Shown: positions 20,520 to 31,758 of the stretch, piece by piece
Layout: every line of letters starts with the position of its first letter
How positions within the stretch are numbered: position 1 is the first letter of the stretch
Assembly (NCBI GenBank): GCA_032717465.1
Contig: CM064681.1
Span: 14,156,510 to 14,220,509, forward strand
Source: Coenobita brevimanus
Taxonomy: Eukaryota; Arthropoda; Malacostraca; Decapoda; Coenobitidae
Length of the DNA stretch: 64,000 nucleotides
Direction: 5' to 3'
Notes under the pieces: generated by a model
Told to the model about the DNA's origin: nothing
Databases searched by the model: none
Seen by the model: the letters and a program-made list of their open reading frames with translations, nothing else
Program-made: the position numbers and the translations under genes

Positions 20520-22300
20520 TTTTTTTTTTTTTAAATCTTGCATCCAACAATAGTTTGCCTAGAATTCCTCCTTGATGGTACAGTTTACAAAGTCTTTGGT
20601 GCGGTACTCTGTCAAATGCTTTCTTAAAATCTAAATAGATACTGTCCACCCATCATTCTCTTTTCTGTAATGTTTCTGTTACTCTATCATAGTAGCTCAA
20701 CAGATTAGTAACACAAGATTTTCCTTTTCTGAAACCAAACTGTCTTTCTGTTATCATATTGCGTTCTTCTAGATGATTTACCCAAGCTTTTCTTATCAGC
20801 TTTTCTAATACCTTGCTTACAACACTGGTTAGTGATACTGGTTGGTAGTTGAGTGGATTTTGTCTATTCCCTTTCTTGAATAAGGGAACAATGTTTGTTT
20901 TCTTCCAAATATCAGGTAGTTTACCTTGTCCCATGGATTCCTTGAAAATTAAAAATAATGGTTTACTTAACTCCTTTACACATTCATGTAGCACCCAGCA
21001 TGAAATTTCATTAGGGCCTTTTACTTTTCCTTTGTCTGATTTACTTAGCTCCTCCTGTATTTGTTTTTCTGATATTTGTAGATCTGGTAATATGTGTGGG
21101 CATGCCTGTTCCGTATCATCCCTCTCAAAATTATTTTCTTCTGTAAAAGCGACTGGAAATTCTTGTTTAGTGCTTCACAAATATCTTTCTCTTGTGTATA
21201 AGTGATCCTCTCATCTGTAATGGATTGCATTTTATCTTTTCCTTTGGTTTTGCTTCTGATGTAGCTGTAAAATAGCTTCGGCTGATCACTACTTTTATTT
21301 ATGATATCCTCCTCAAACTGTTTGGGGCTTCCCTTCTTATTCTTGTATAATTGTTTCTTGACTGTTTATAGTTGTTATTTGCCCTCTTACTATTGTGTCT
21401 TCTGTATCTATTCCACAAAAAATCTCTTTTTTTCTTTTGATTTTTTACATTCTGTATTGAACTATTTCTGTATTTTATTTTCTGCTTCTTTGTGCTGTGG
21501 AATGTACTTTTGGACTCCTATTTCATGAAGTTCACTGAATTTTTTATATGTAGCATTTAAATCTTGTCCTCAAAGCTCCTTTTCCTAATCAATTTCTAAG
21601 AAGTACTTCTTTAGGTCATGATAGTTTCCCTTTTTATAGTTTAGGCTCTTTTTGTAAATTTCATTGCTGGTAACTATGTCATATGCAATCCTGAAGTTGC
21701 AATTTAGTACTGCATGGTCGTTTTTGCCAAATGGAGGGTGATACATTAAATTGTCGATATCGTTTTCTTGCCTAGTAAATATAAGATCTAGCACTGAGGG
21801 TGCATCGAGTTCTCTTTTTCTGGTGCACTCCCTTACATGTTGCGTTAGGAAAAACTCCTACACGAGATCCAGGAGCTTTTGGTCCCAACAGCTTTCTTGG
21901 CTTTTTATATCTAGAATATTTCAATTTATATTTGTATTAAAATCTCCAGTTAGTACAATTCTTTCCGATTTCTCTTCCATTCTGTGTAGTATTGCTCTTA
22001 AACTCTGAATTGTACTCTCTGCCAGATCCTCATATTCGCCTCTTTCCCATGTGTTTGATCTGGGTGGTATGTACAAATTGGCTACAATTACTTTCCCTTC
22101 AGATGTGTTGATCTCTACTGCAATCAGTTCTACTTGTGAGGGTATATTTAGTTCTATTTCTTTGACTTTTAGATTTTTCTTTGTTAATATTATAATTCCT
22201 CCTCCTTTATTTATGTTCCTATCTCTTCTCCATATATTATATTCCTCTAAGTTTAGGATGTCATTTGATATCCTTGGTGTTAATTTTGTTTCAGTAAGGC
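19504..22300 (-). pseudogene. LINE B copy 1: endonuclease and RT region
   Basis: Pieces on the minus strand match copy 2. They include the endonuclease end (LDLIFTRQ and SD/KNDHAVLN near 21780-21700), an RT with VPLFKKGNRQNPLNYQPVS near 20890 and ERQFGFRKGKSCVTNLLSYYD near 20740, DSIYLDFKKAFDRVPH near 20640, and the C-terminal domain (VRNMYTLIANMRIAFTYINE near 20050; ASVVWSPHLKK near 19935; FSFPNRPIDQWNALPNEIV near 19620). Multiple shifts and stops make it non-functional. The palm motif YINDI/FADD region near 20380-20320 is disrupted. The RT resembles the CR1/jockey type. Confidence 0.8.
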
Positions 22301-22303
22301 GTA

Positions 22304-22795
22304 TTATATTGGTTCATTTTCTCTGATATAATCATTCATCTCTAATAATTTAGATACGATTCCATCCACATTTGAGAACATCAACTTAATCATCTTGTTT
22401 ACATACTTGTCATGACCTGGTTTTACTACCTTCCTCCTTTTTATTCCCTCCTGTTTATATACAATTTTCGAAACTGCAATCCGATTATTTTGTAAAAAAA
22501 ATGTTTTCTCCTCCTCTGATCTTCCCTCGTTCTTTGTTTTTGCTTCCTCCCTCTTCTCTTTTAGTACTTCCAGCTCTTCTTGAGTTAGACATTTGTTTAT
22601 CCATACATTTTTGAAATCCTCTTTTTCCATGAGTTTCTCTGCATTTTTTAGTATCTCCTCCACAGTGTTTACACTCTGGAAGGTTACCTTTAGAGGCCTT
22701 GACTTATTTCTCTCGTATTTCCCTAACTTTTTGTGTTCCTCTATGTCTTCATTACAGATTTCCTCTGATACTTCCTTCAATATGCTCATTACATT
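22304..22795 (-). pseudogene. LINE B copy 1: ORF1 C-terminal domain fused to endonuclease start
   Basis: A single open frame of 161 codons (22789-22307). It begins in ORF1 (VSEEICNEDIEEHKKLGKYE, then RPLKVTFQSVN), continues through a charged helical C-terminal domain (CLTQEELEVLKEKREEAKTK), and without any stop enters the endonuclease start (KLMFSNVDGIVSKLLEMND). In LINEs with two ORFs these parts are separated by a stop. The protein would be RNA binding plus endonuclease. The frame is lost just after 22307. Confidence 0.75.
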
Positions 22796-23161
22796 TAAGA
22801 GGAGCCTGTGGAGTCACATGGAAAGACAGGCTGACAAATGAGGGTATAAAGGAGCGTTGTGGTGTGGATGTGGATGTGATAGGAAGCGTTAGGAGGAATA
22901 CACTGAGGTGGTTTGGCCATGTGGAGAGGATGGAGGGTGAAATACTGACAAAGAGAGTGTATGTGAGTGAGGTGAAGGGGGGAAGAGGGAGGGGGAGGCC
23001 GAGAATGAGATGGAGGGATGGAGTGGAGAGGTATATGAGAGAGGGGGGTGTGAGTTGGGAGCAGGGCAGTGAAATGGCGGGGGACAGGGCGACGTGGAGG
23101 CTATTTGTTTGTGGCCACCCCAAACGGGATTGAGGCGTCTGGCAATAGATAGATAGATAGA
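22796..23161 (+). mobile_element. LINE C 3' fragment inserted in LINE B ORF1
   Basis: A plus-strand, 5'-truncated piece encoding the LINE C C-terminus (RGACGVTWKDRL, LRWFGHVERM, GRGRPRMRWRDGVE, AGDRATWR), ending in a (GATA)n tail at about 23144-23163. LINE B is continuous with copy 2 across the insertion: ...CTCATTACATTT here, resuming as ACACTTGCCATCTCC, against CTCATTACATTTGCCATC uninterrupted at about 36715-36732. A diverged 6-base duplication (ACATTT/ACACTT) is likely. Confidence 0.8.
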
Positions 23162-23793
23162 TAGACACTTGCCATCTCCTTTTTTTCTCTCAAGATCTTG
23201 TTTCTTATTTTTTCCTCTTCTATTCCAGTGATTACTATAGATTTGTTGACATCTACTGAATCTCTGACCAATTTAGGGTTGTTTTAGATTATTCTTTTCA
23301 CTTCCTATTAAATGCTTTTTCCTTCCACCCTTGTTTCTAAGTCTTTCTTACTTTCACCATTTTAGCATATGTGGTTTCCACATCATATTTGTAGCTTTGC
23401 ACAGCTTCATTCACCTGTGTTATCTTTTCAATATTACTGCTCTGATCTATCAGATTGCTTGCTTGCCTAATTGTCTCTGTATCATTTCTGAACTCTTCCA
23501 TATTGCTCTCGTAGTTTACTACTGTACCTGTCATTCCACTAATTTTCCTCTTAAGTGAACCCACCTCTACTGTCAGCTCATCTATTGGTGTGTCTTTCTT
23601 GTTGACTTTTCCTAATTTTGCTATTTCTTCCTTCTGTCAGTGCAAATGTTTCTTAATTTCATCAATTTCATTCTGAAAAGCCATCTCTAATCTGCTTACT
23701 CGGTCCACCAGTTCATTGTAAGTCTCCATTCCAACTAGTTCTTGGTAGAAATCATCATCCTGCTTTCTACCTTTATCCCTTTTCTTTTCCAAA
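23162..23793 (-). pseudogene. LINE B copy 1: ORF1 coiled-coil region
   Basis: Minus-strand frames (for example 23564-23337) encode a heptad-rich segment, with NMEEFRNDTETIRQASNL and ITQVNEAVQSYKYDVETTYA. This is the coiled coil before the RRM-like segment in copy 2. Such coiled coils trimerise ORF1 proteins of LINEs. Frameshifts are present. Confidence 0.7.
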
Positions 23794-23847
23794 TCTGCTT
23801 TACTAAACTAGGCTATCATGCAGTAGTAAGGGCACAGATTCTACTTA

Positions 23848-26800
23848 CCCCACTGCGTGCTGGCCACTGCTAGCCCTAAGTGTCACCCCAGTGCCGGCCA
23901 ATTTTTTTTTTCTAGGCTAATATGATAGATTTTGATGTGAAAAAAAAAAAAAAAACGAATATGACCATAAAAAAAACTCACCGGAGGCTGGAAGTGCGTT
24001 TTTCGTAGTCCCACTGGCCACCTACAGCTGTGAGCGAGCGGGGAATCCCCAGCGGCGGTGAGAGAAAACCCGTTTTCTATGCATGGTAAACGCGGGTATT
24101 CTCGCCAACGTGACTAAGGGAAGGTATAGGAATGGTCTTAACACTTTTTTGTCCGCTTCACACCCACAAAAAAAAAAAAAATCTTATTTCATAAAGAAAT
24201 TGTGTTTTGAGGGGGGGGGGAAACACATGCAATACTATACGTATCACTGTGAATGCATTGTTTTACAGTTACGAGAAAATATGCATAACTTGACTTCACA
24301 ATGTACAGCCCTTTCATTTACAGTAAATTATATACAACATGCCTTCAGTATACACAGACATTACCAGAGTATTTTTGAACATCTCTGTGAACACATCATC
24401 TAACGCTTACGAGAAAATACATAAAACTTTACCCCACAACGTTCAGTCCTTACACTTAGGAGAAAATATTTACATGTCATCATTGTACACAGTACTTATA
24501 ACACTTTCCGAGCGACTTTTTTCGGATTTAGAACACTTTTCGAGTGTCTTTTTATCGCTCGTCATTACCACTATTGTTTCTCAACAGTTAGTGAGAGTGT
24601 GATACTCCTCGAAGCATGGGTATACGCACAGTCCTACATCACACTGCACACACATACCTTGAGTCCTTCCGCTGAGTACGTGGCCTTGCAGAGCTGTTTG
24701 CACACACTTGACACCTCCGCTGTGGATTCTGATGTGTTGCACTTGGAGGGACGATTTTGAGGAAGTGTCTAGAGGTGAGGTGGAGAGGTGTGGCAGCGGT
24801 GTGGCGGTGGCGAGCAGCACTTCTATCTTCCTCATATTCCCCCACTATCTCCCACACCAGCTCATGAATATATCCCTCGAAGGTCTCCTGGATGCCAGTG
24901 GTATGTGCATGGAGATAGTGAGCATTGAGGACAGTGATGTCGAGGAGATGGAAGAATGATTTTTTATACCACTTCATCGTGGGCCTGGCACAGTCAACGC
25001 TGGAAATCATGGCATCCGATTGATCCACCTGAATCATGTTCACATTGTACGGCAAGACAGGTTCTGGTTTCCAGACGTGACACCGCCCATCTGCCCTGTA
25101 ATCTACACTGTCTGTGCAGTGTACAAGGGGCCAGTGAACAGACGAGAGGAGGAATACTTCGCATTTGTGGTGCTATGCTGTTGCAAGGATATTATGTGAT
25201 TTGTAAAAAAACAACCTCGTTTTTCTGAAGCTTCCTCTCCACCTTCACCATGTGCTGATGGTTCTTCTCCTGCAGGTGAAGGTACCTGGCGAGAAGGGGG
25301 CTTGTGTACCAATTATCGAGGTATAAGACTTGCCCACGATGAAGATATTCCTCAATCATCGTTTTTACCACAGCTCCTGAGTCCCAAACATCTATCTTCT
25401 GTGGCATCCGTCTGAACACCTGTGTACAGGACTACGTCCTGCACGTACCCAGTCTTACAGTCGCACATCACGAAGATTCTGAAGCCAAACCTGTGTTTTT
25501 TGCTGGGGATATACTGACGAAAAGCACTATTACCTCTCCATAGCACTAGACTCTTGTCTATGATGAGGTCTCGGTATGCAGAGAAATTGGTATGTAATTT
25601 CTCTCAAAGGTGATCAAAAACCAGACATATCCTCCTCATCCTGTCCGTGTTGTTTGCATTAGCAGGGTCAAGGGTGTCAAAAAAATGAAGGCAGCTCAGG
25701 ATGTACTGAAAACGATTTCTTCCTATCACCTTGCCAAAAAATGGTGTCACCAATACTGGATCCACAGTCCAATATGAGGGACGCTGATTTTTTTTTTTCA
25801 ATATCCCCATCAAAATCACAAGTGCTAGGAACACATACATTTCACCCAGGGTCATGTCAGGTTCAAACAATTGGCTGTGTCATGTCTGTGTTGTTCCCCC
25901 ACATTCAAATGCAGCATAGGCATTGGTCAGTGCCACAATCTTCAAAACAAACTCCACAGGAAAGTAGTTCCTGAAAAAGTCAAGCCTACTGGAGGTATGA
26001 TGAAGTTCAGGAACACTACACCCAGCCTCATTTTCATGGGCGAACAGGTGAATGTGGGGGACAAAGTCACCACCGTCCTCCCACTCCCACATCATTTCCT
26101 CCTCATCATCATCGTCTCTGTGTTCCCTGGGCTGTGGGGAAGCATGGGGAAGTGTGGGGAATGGGGGAAGAGTTTCATGTGAGGTGTTGGGTGTGGGGAA
26201 GGCAGGAAGACTTTGTCCTGAGGTGCTGGGCTGAGCTGGGTCACGTGGGGACAAGGGAGAGTGCAGGCAAGGCGAGTCACTCTCCCCCAACAATGGAACT
26301 TTCCCAAACCTTCCACGCTTCCTCCTCACACTTTCCTCCCCACGTGGTAAAATCATTGGCCTCCCCAACCACCTCTCAACTGCAGGACTACCTTCCTCCT
26401 CCCTTCCCTCCTCATCATCGTGGCGTGCAAGACAACGACGTGCAGGTGGCCTCTTGATACATGTTGTCCTAGTGAAGACCACATACCTGGATTTTCTAGG
26501 TGAGGGAATTTCATCATCACTACTACTTTCCTCCTCAGGCTGAATGTAGTCCTTATCATGCACGTTGTCATCCTCCAAATCTCTTTCCCTAGTCTAGGGG
26601 ACCCTCAGGAGGTCCTGAATCTCCTTGTCAGAGAGACCACAATGAGACATCACTGCACTGTATGACAGACACAAGCAGAGTGAGGCAGAGCAAGTGTGAG
26701 GCGGGAGCGTGTGGGTGTATGGGCCAGGCCGCCTGAGGGCAGATAGAGGAAGAGTTGCCCTACAAGCACACCAATTTTTGCATGCCTAGATTGAAAATTG

Positions 26801-26902
26801 TGGTCACAAGGAATTTTTGAAATCAACACCATTTTAAAACGGCACTGGCACTGAGCGCGGAATTACATCAGACCATTTTAAAACGGCACTGGCACGGGGC
26901 GG
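23848..26902 (-). mobile_element. piggyBac-family DNA transposon
   Basis: The right end is clear: ...GGCACGGGGCGGG followed by TTAA at 26903-26906. The subterminal region holds a direct repeat of CATTTTAAAACGGCACTGGCAC (about 26831-26852 and 26875-26896). The left end is uncertain: CCCCACTGCGTGCTGGCCAC near 23848, preceded by CTTA, and AGTGCCGGCC near 23900 resemble the right end when reversed. The transposase is on the minus strand. The element separates the LINE B copy 1 border from unrelated DNA. Confidence 0.7.
24581..26650 (-). pseudogene. piggyBac transposase (DDE_Tnp_1_7), broken
   Basis: The ATG at 26650-26648 starts MSHCGLSDKEIQDLL, followed by a nonsense codon at about 26595. An acidic, Ser/Pro-rich N-terminus follows (26578-25880). 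The catalytic domain starts with MFEPDMTLGEMYVFLAL (25870) and FFGKVIGRNRFQYILSCLHF. All three catalytic Asp contexts are visible: LIIDKSLVLWRG (near 25560), LYLDNWYTSPL (near 25310) and QVDQSD (near 25030), then KWYKKSFFHLLDI. The end is a Cys-rich RING-like domain (CVQCDVGLCVYPCF, about 24660-24620). Frameshifts occur near 25870, 25400-25420 and 25100. It would cut and paste at TTAA; this copy is inactive. Confidence 0.85.
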
Positions 26903-26906
26903 GTTA

Positions 26907-27157
26907 AAGTACACTCCCTGGCACAGAGTCGCAGACTAAACAACTGATCAGCTGATCTTGGTCATTATTGTGCTCCTTTGTTTTCTTTACTATCTGAACA
27001 ACAGTCTTACTTATAACTTCTTTCTATATTAGGACACCATTTAGTCTAACCTGGTACATAGCTTGACTCATATAAAGATACTAATTTAGGTATGACCACT
27101 GGCCAGGTTTGGCCAGGTATGGAATGGTGTTGAGGTGCGTCCACTCTGCTTGGCGCC
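26907..27157. other. No gene recognised
   Basis: About 250 bases between the piggyBac right end and the microsatellite at the end of LINE B copy 2. No motif recognised. Confidence 0.4.
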
Positions 27158-27158
27158 T

Positions 27159-27222
<64 letters not shown>
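27158..27222. repeat. (GT)n microsatellite at the 3' end of LINE B copy 2
   Basis: A pure GT run of about 62 bases directly against the same LINE B 3' terminus as at 19459. It is equivalent to a (CA)n tail in element orientation. Confidence 0.9.
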
Positions 27223-27224
<2 letters not shown>

Positions 27225-27268
27225 CTTACCTAATTGTTCTTACCTAATTGTATCTTTACAGGAATGAG

Positions 27269-27800
27269 TCAAGCTCGTACTGTCCCGTGTCTTAAACCAT
27301 ATTTATCATACAGATTCTTAAATTTATGAATTGTTTTGGCACACACTATTTCATTCGGTAGTGCATTCCATTGATCAATTGCTCTGTTTGGGAAGCTGAA
27401 TTTCCTTACGTCTTTATCACCTCTCTTCTTATGCAGTTTTTTGAAGTGTCCTCTTGCTGATGCTTCTCCATATGTTAAGTAATCATTTATGTATCTATTT
27501 TCTCCTTTCCTGATATGCATTTATATAGCATTATCATGTCACCTCTTTTCCTTCTCTCCTGTAGTGTTGGTAGATTCAGTTTAGGTCCCTTAGGCTTGGT
27601 ATCCATCTTGTAGCGGCCCTTTGAACGTTTTCAATCTTGTCTATATGCTTTTTGAGATGAGGACTCCAGACTACTGATGCATATTCCAGGGTTGGTCTAA
27701 TGAATGATGTTATTATCCTTCTTAGCATGTCTTCATTTATGTATGTGAATGCTATTCTCATATTTGCAAGCAGTGTATACATGTTCCGCACCTTCTCGCT
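27269..27800 (-). pseudogene. LINE B copy 2: polyprotein C-terminus
   Basis: Two frames, 27791-27576 (MRNMYTLLANMRIAFTYINE, ASVVWSPHLKKHIDKIENVQ) and 27520-27269 (GHFKKLHKKRGDKDVRKFSF, then IDQWNALPNEIV), form the conserved C-terminal domain after the RT thumb. They match 20050-19504 of copy 1 closely. A frame change separates them near 27550. Confidence 0.8.
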
Positions 27801-27951
27801 GATGTGGTCAGCCGGAGATAGTCTTTTTTTTTTTTTTTTTTTTTTTAATAATAATCATGGCGGCGCAACTGCCAGGGTCATATGCCGCCGTATAACAAAG
27901 AAGTAAAAACAAAAAACAGAGGATAAGCCACACAATCAAAAAGGAGAAATT

Positions 27952-30900
27952 CTAAATATCCTTAAGAAGTCCTGCCTCCTTCACAAAGGAGAGGGTTGCC
28001 CCTCCCAAGACACAGGCATCCTCCCCAAGCACGGAGGAAAGATGATACACACCACCATCCGTTTGGTGGTCAGAGAGGAACCGACGCCGCAAATCCTCAA
28101 GACTAGGACACTCCACCAACAGGTGCCGAACAGTCAAGGGAACCAGACAGTCATCACAGAATGGAGGAGGAGCTCTCTCCATTAAAAAAACCGTGAGAGA
28201 AACGGGTGTGGCCAATGCGGAGGCGGCACAAAGCAGTCTCCCATTGACGAGGGAAGCCCTGGTAACTGAATGAGCCCACCTTCTGGCAAATCGAGCGCAA
28301 CTTATTGGCACCCACAGCATCCCAATGCTCCTGCCAACAGCACCAAACCCTGAAGGCAATAAAGGAGCGCATATCTGCAGCAGGCAGACAATACAGAGGG
28401 GACTGTGCAAGAGGGGGACGAGCCGCTGCCGCCTTGGCCAGCTGATCAGCTCGTTCATTCCCTGCCACTCCTACATGAGCTGGAACCCAACAGAAATCTA
28501 CACGACGTCCACGACGCCCTAAAAGGAAAAGCCACTCTAAAATGGATAAAACCAAAGGATGAGAGGGATTAAAAGACTCCATTGCAGAAAGAGCACTTCG
28601 TGAGCCACTAAAAACAGTAAAAGCAGTGTGGGGGAGAGTGAAGAGAATCTGAAGGGCAAATAAAATAGCAATCAGCTCAGCCGTAAAAACAGAAGCAGTC
28701 ACAGGGAGGCTCCCACCTCGACAGAAGGTGGGAAACACCACACCAAAGCCCACACCCACATCAGACTTAGATCCATCAGTATAAACTGGTATGGAGTCCC
28801 CATGAGAAGAGGCATGCTCTAAAAACAGAGAAAATAAAACCTGAGAAGGAAGGGAGGCCTTACTGGATGAGAAGAAACGACAAAATGTCACCCTGGGGAG
28901 AAGCCAGTAGCCCACCCTCGGGACACGATGGGGAGTGATCGGCACAGAAGGAACAGAGAAGCTAGACATAATTGACTGCACCCTGAAACCAAAGGGCTTT
29001 GGAAAAGATGGCCGAGTGGCAAAAATAGGTGACCGAGAATCTTGAGAGACCTTGACAAAGGGCACAGAGTCTGGGAGACGAGATAAGCGATACCAACATC
29101 TCATGAAAAGGGAAGAGCGGAGCAAGTCTAGAGGAAGGACACCAGCATCAGCCAACAAACTCGAAATCGGGGAAGATCGGAATGCCCCAGTGGCGAGACG
29201 AACACCAGCATGATGTATGGAATCTAAAATACGAAGCCGGGCTTCTGAGGCAGAGGAATAAACTTCACATCCATAATGAAGTTTGGATAAAATCAGAGAC
29301 TGATGCGATCAGCTCCCCAGTATGTGTGCGTTAAAACTTTCAAGAGACCCAATGCTCTGAGACACTCAGCTTTTACGTACCTCAAGTGAGGGACCCAAGT
29401 CAACCGGCTGTCAAAAATCAGCCCTAAAAACCGGGTTTCCTTTAAACACGAAATATGACACCCATCTAAAAAAAGGTTTGGGTCAGGGTGGACTCCACAA
29501 ACGCGGCAAAAATGCATGGCAATGGTCTTCTTGAAGGAAAATCGAAAACCTCGTTCATCAGCCCATCTAGAGACACGGTTGAGAGCCATCTGCATCCTCC
29601 TTTCTGCCATTGACATCCGTGAGGCAGTGACAGAGATTGATAAATCGTCAACATAGAGAGAGCCACGAACACCATCAGGGAGCACAGAAATAACGCTGTT
29701 AGTTGCCACTGCGAAAAGGGTAACACTTAGTATGCTCCCTTGTGGCACACCATCCTCAAGGGGACGTGCAGTAGACAGCTCACTCCCGACTCGGACCCGA
29801 ATAAAACGATTAGATAAAAACTCATGGATAAAAGTGGGGAGTTGCCCACGGAGACCAAACTCATAAAGAGATTGGAATATACCATGACGCCAGGAAGTGT
29901 CGTACGCCTTCTCCAAATCAAAGAACACTGTGATATGATGCTGGTTAGTTGCAAAAGCCTGGCAGATGGAAGATTCTAAAGAAAGGAGAGCATCTGTGGT
30001 CGACCGCATCTTCCGAAACCCACACTGGACTCGAGACAAGTAACCACCCTTCTCTAAGTACCACACGAGCCGACTATTCACCATCTTTTCGAGGACCTTA
30101 CAAAGGCAAGATGTCAGCGAGATAGGGCGATAATTAGTGGCCTGCAAGTGGTCCTTACCACCCGGCTTAGGGATGGGGAGAACCACAGCAACACCCCATG
30201 AGGTCGGAAACCCACCATTGCACCAAATTCTGTTATACAGTGACAACAGAAAATGAAGGGCTGCATCAGGCAAGTGGTGTAAGAAGGCATATGGGACATC
30301 ATCCAAGCCTGGAGACGAGTCGCGACACTGCGACAATGCCGTCTGAAGTTCAGAAGCAGAAAAAGCAACATTATATGACTCCTCCGCAGTAGATGGAAAA
30401 CTAATGCCCAAAGATTCCAGGTGCCGTCGACGGCGTGCCGACGGGGATGAGGTGTCCTTCCTAGAGACATTAACAAATTGAGCTGCAAATATCTCGGCAA
30501 CAGACGAAGAATGAGCCACCACCACACCTGCATGAGATAAAACCGGAGGAGAGGGAACGGGAAATTTCCCTGAAATCTTCCTCACCCGTTTCCACACTTT
30601 TGTGAGAGGAGTCTGTGAAGAAATTGAAGAAACAAATGATGCCCAAGACTTCCTCCTAGCCTCCTTCATAACCCGCTGGGCATGAGCTCGGGCCCTCCTA
30701 TATGCCGCTAAGTAACCAGGGTCACCTCAGTAACGACAAAGTCGGGAGAAAGCAGCACGTTTAGCCCAAACAGCAGAAGCACACTCATCAGTCCACCAGG
30801 GAACTGGACGGCAAGGAAAGTGACCAGCTGTTCTCGGAATACTCTGCAGTGCCGCCGAGTGTAGTAAGTCTGTGAAATACTCAACAGCAGCATCAGTGCT

Positions 30901-31653
30901 GACAAAATCCTCCACACATCGGTTCGGGGAACACAGCTCCTCAAAAACCGGCCAGACCGCCCTATCCAAGCGCCAGCGGGGAAGACGACGCCGAGGCGCA
31001 CTCTGTGTCGATCTTAATAAAATAGGGAAGTGGTCACTGCCATGTAAGTCCGGTAACACAGCCCATGTAAAATTCAGGGCTATCCCTGCAGAGCACAGAG
31101 ACAAATCAATAGAAGTAAAAATACCCTTTTGACTATGGAAGTAAGTAACTTCACCAGAATTTAAAATGTACAGGTCCACATCCTCCACAATGGAGGCTAA
31201 CATAGTACCTCTAGCATCAGCTGTGGAGCCACCCCACAGGGGATGATGACTGTTCATGTCAGCCAGCAAGAAATAGGGTGAGGGAAGTGCATGAATAAGA
31301 TTTTCAAGATCAACCCTCTCAATAGTGGCACTAGGAGGGAGGTACAAAGAGCACACAGTATAACGACGGGGAAGGAAAATCTGGAGAGCAACAGCCTGCA
31401 GTGGAGTGTTAAGATTCACAGCAGTGAAAGGTATGTCACTGCGTAATAGAATAGCCACACCCCCACCATGACCCTGTCCAGGAAGAGGATCTGAATAAAA
31501 AACCTGGTAACCAGGTGGACTGGGAGGCGCAGCATCACCAACCATTGTCTCTTGTAGGCAAACACACACAGGTGAATACTCAGCCAGAAGCCAACGGAGT
31601 TCCTCCCAGTTGGCTCGTAAACCACGGCAGTTCCATTGAATAATATTAGCCAT
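27952..31653 (-). pseudogene. LINE A copy 1 ORF2: endonuclease, RT and RNase H
   Basis: Starts MANIIQWNCRGLRANW at 31653. The endonuclease shows CVCLQE, LLADMNSHHPLWGG and LHGSDHFPI (31653-30728). A TGA at 30727-30725 interrupts the same frame. The RT (about 30669-29293) shows SPGLDDVPYAFLHHLPD, NYRPISLTSCLCKVLEKM, GFRKMRSTTDAL, FFDLEKAYD, GVPQGSILSVTLF and the active site YVDD (about 29655). One-base shifts occur near 29290 and near 28185 (an A run). The RNase H has YTDGSK, FTAELIA and GNERAD, but the usual Asp in 'FSDS' is Gly (FSGSRSAL, near 28600). It would nick DNA and copy the RNA at the nick. Confidence 0.9.
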
Positions 31654-31758
31654 TAAAACTATTGAAATAAAAAGGGGCAGGGGAGAGGGACAAACAGAAA
31701 ACCATAAAAAAATACTAAAAATATTGAAATGGAGGAACTATATACACAAAAGAAAGGG

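Larger units (their letters stand above)
19459..23793 (-). mobile_element. LINE B copy 1 (CR1/jockey-like), holding a LINE C fragment
   Basis: A minus-strand LINE running from an ORF1 coiled coil (near 23793) through endonuclease and RT to a 3' end with two tandem 14-base units (TTCTTACCTAATTG on the plus strand), then the CA microsatellite. It is interrupted by a plus-strand LINE C 3' fragment at 22796-23161. A (CT)n and T expansion at about 20467-20533 lies inside the RT region. Its upstream border, CCCTTTTCTTTTCCAAAT, is the same as in copy 2, so both copies end at or near the same 5' point. Confidence 0.85.

Noticed and set aside
26052..26457. Plus-strand frames opposite the piggyBac transposase N-terminus
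   Set aside because: They are shadows of the acidic, low-complexity transposase region; the minus-strand frame carries the recognisable domains.
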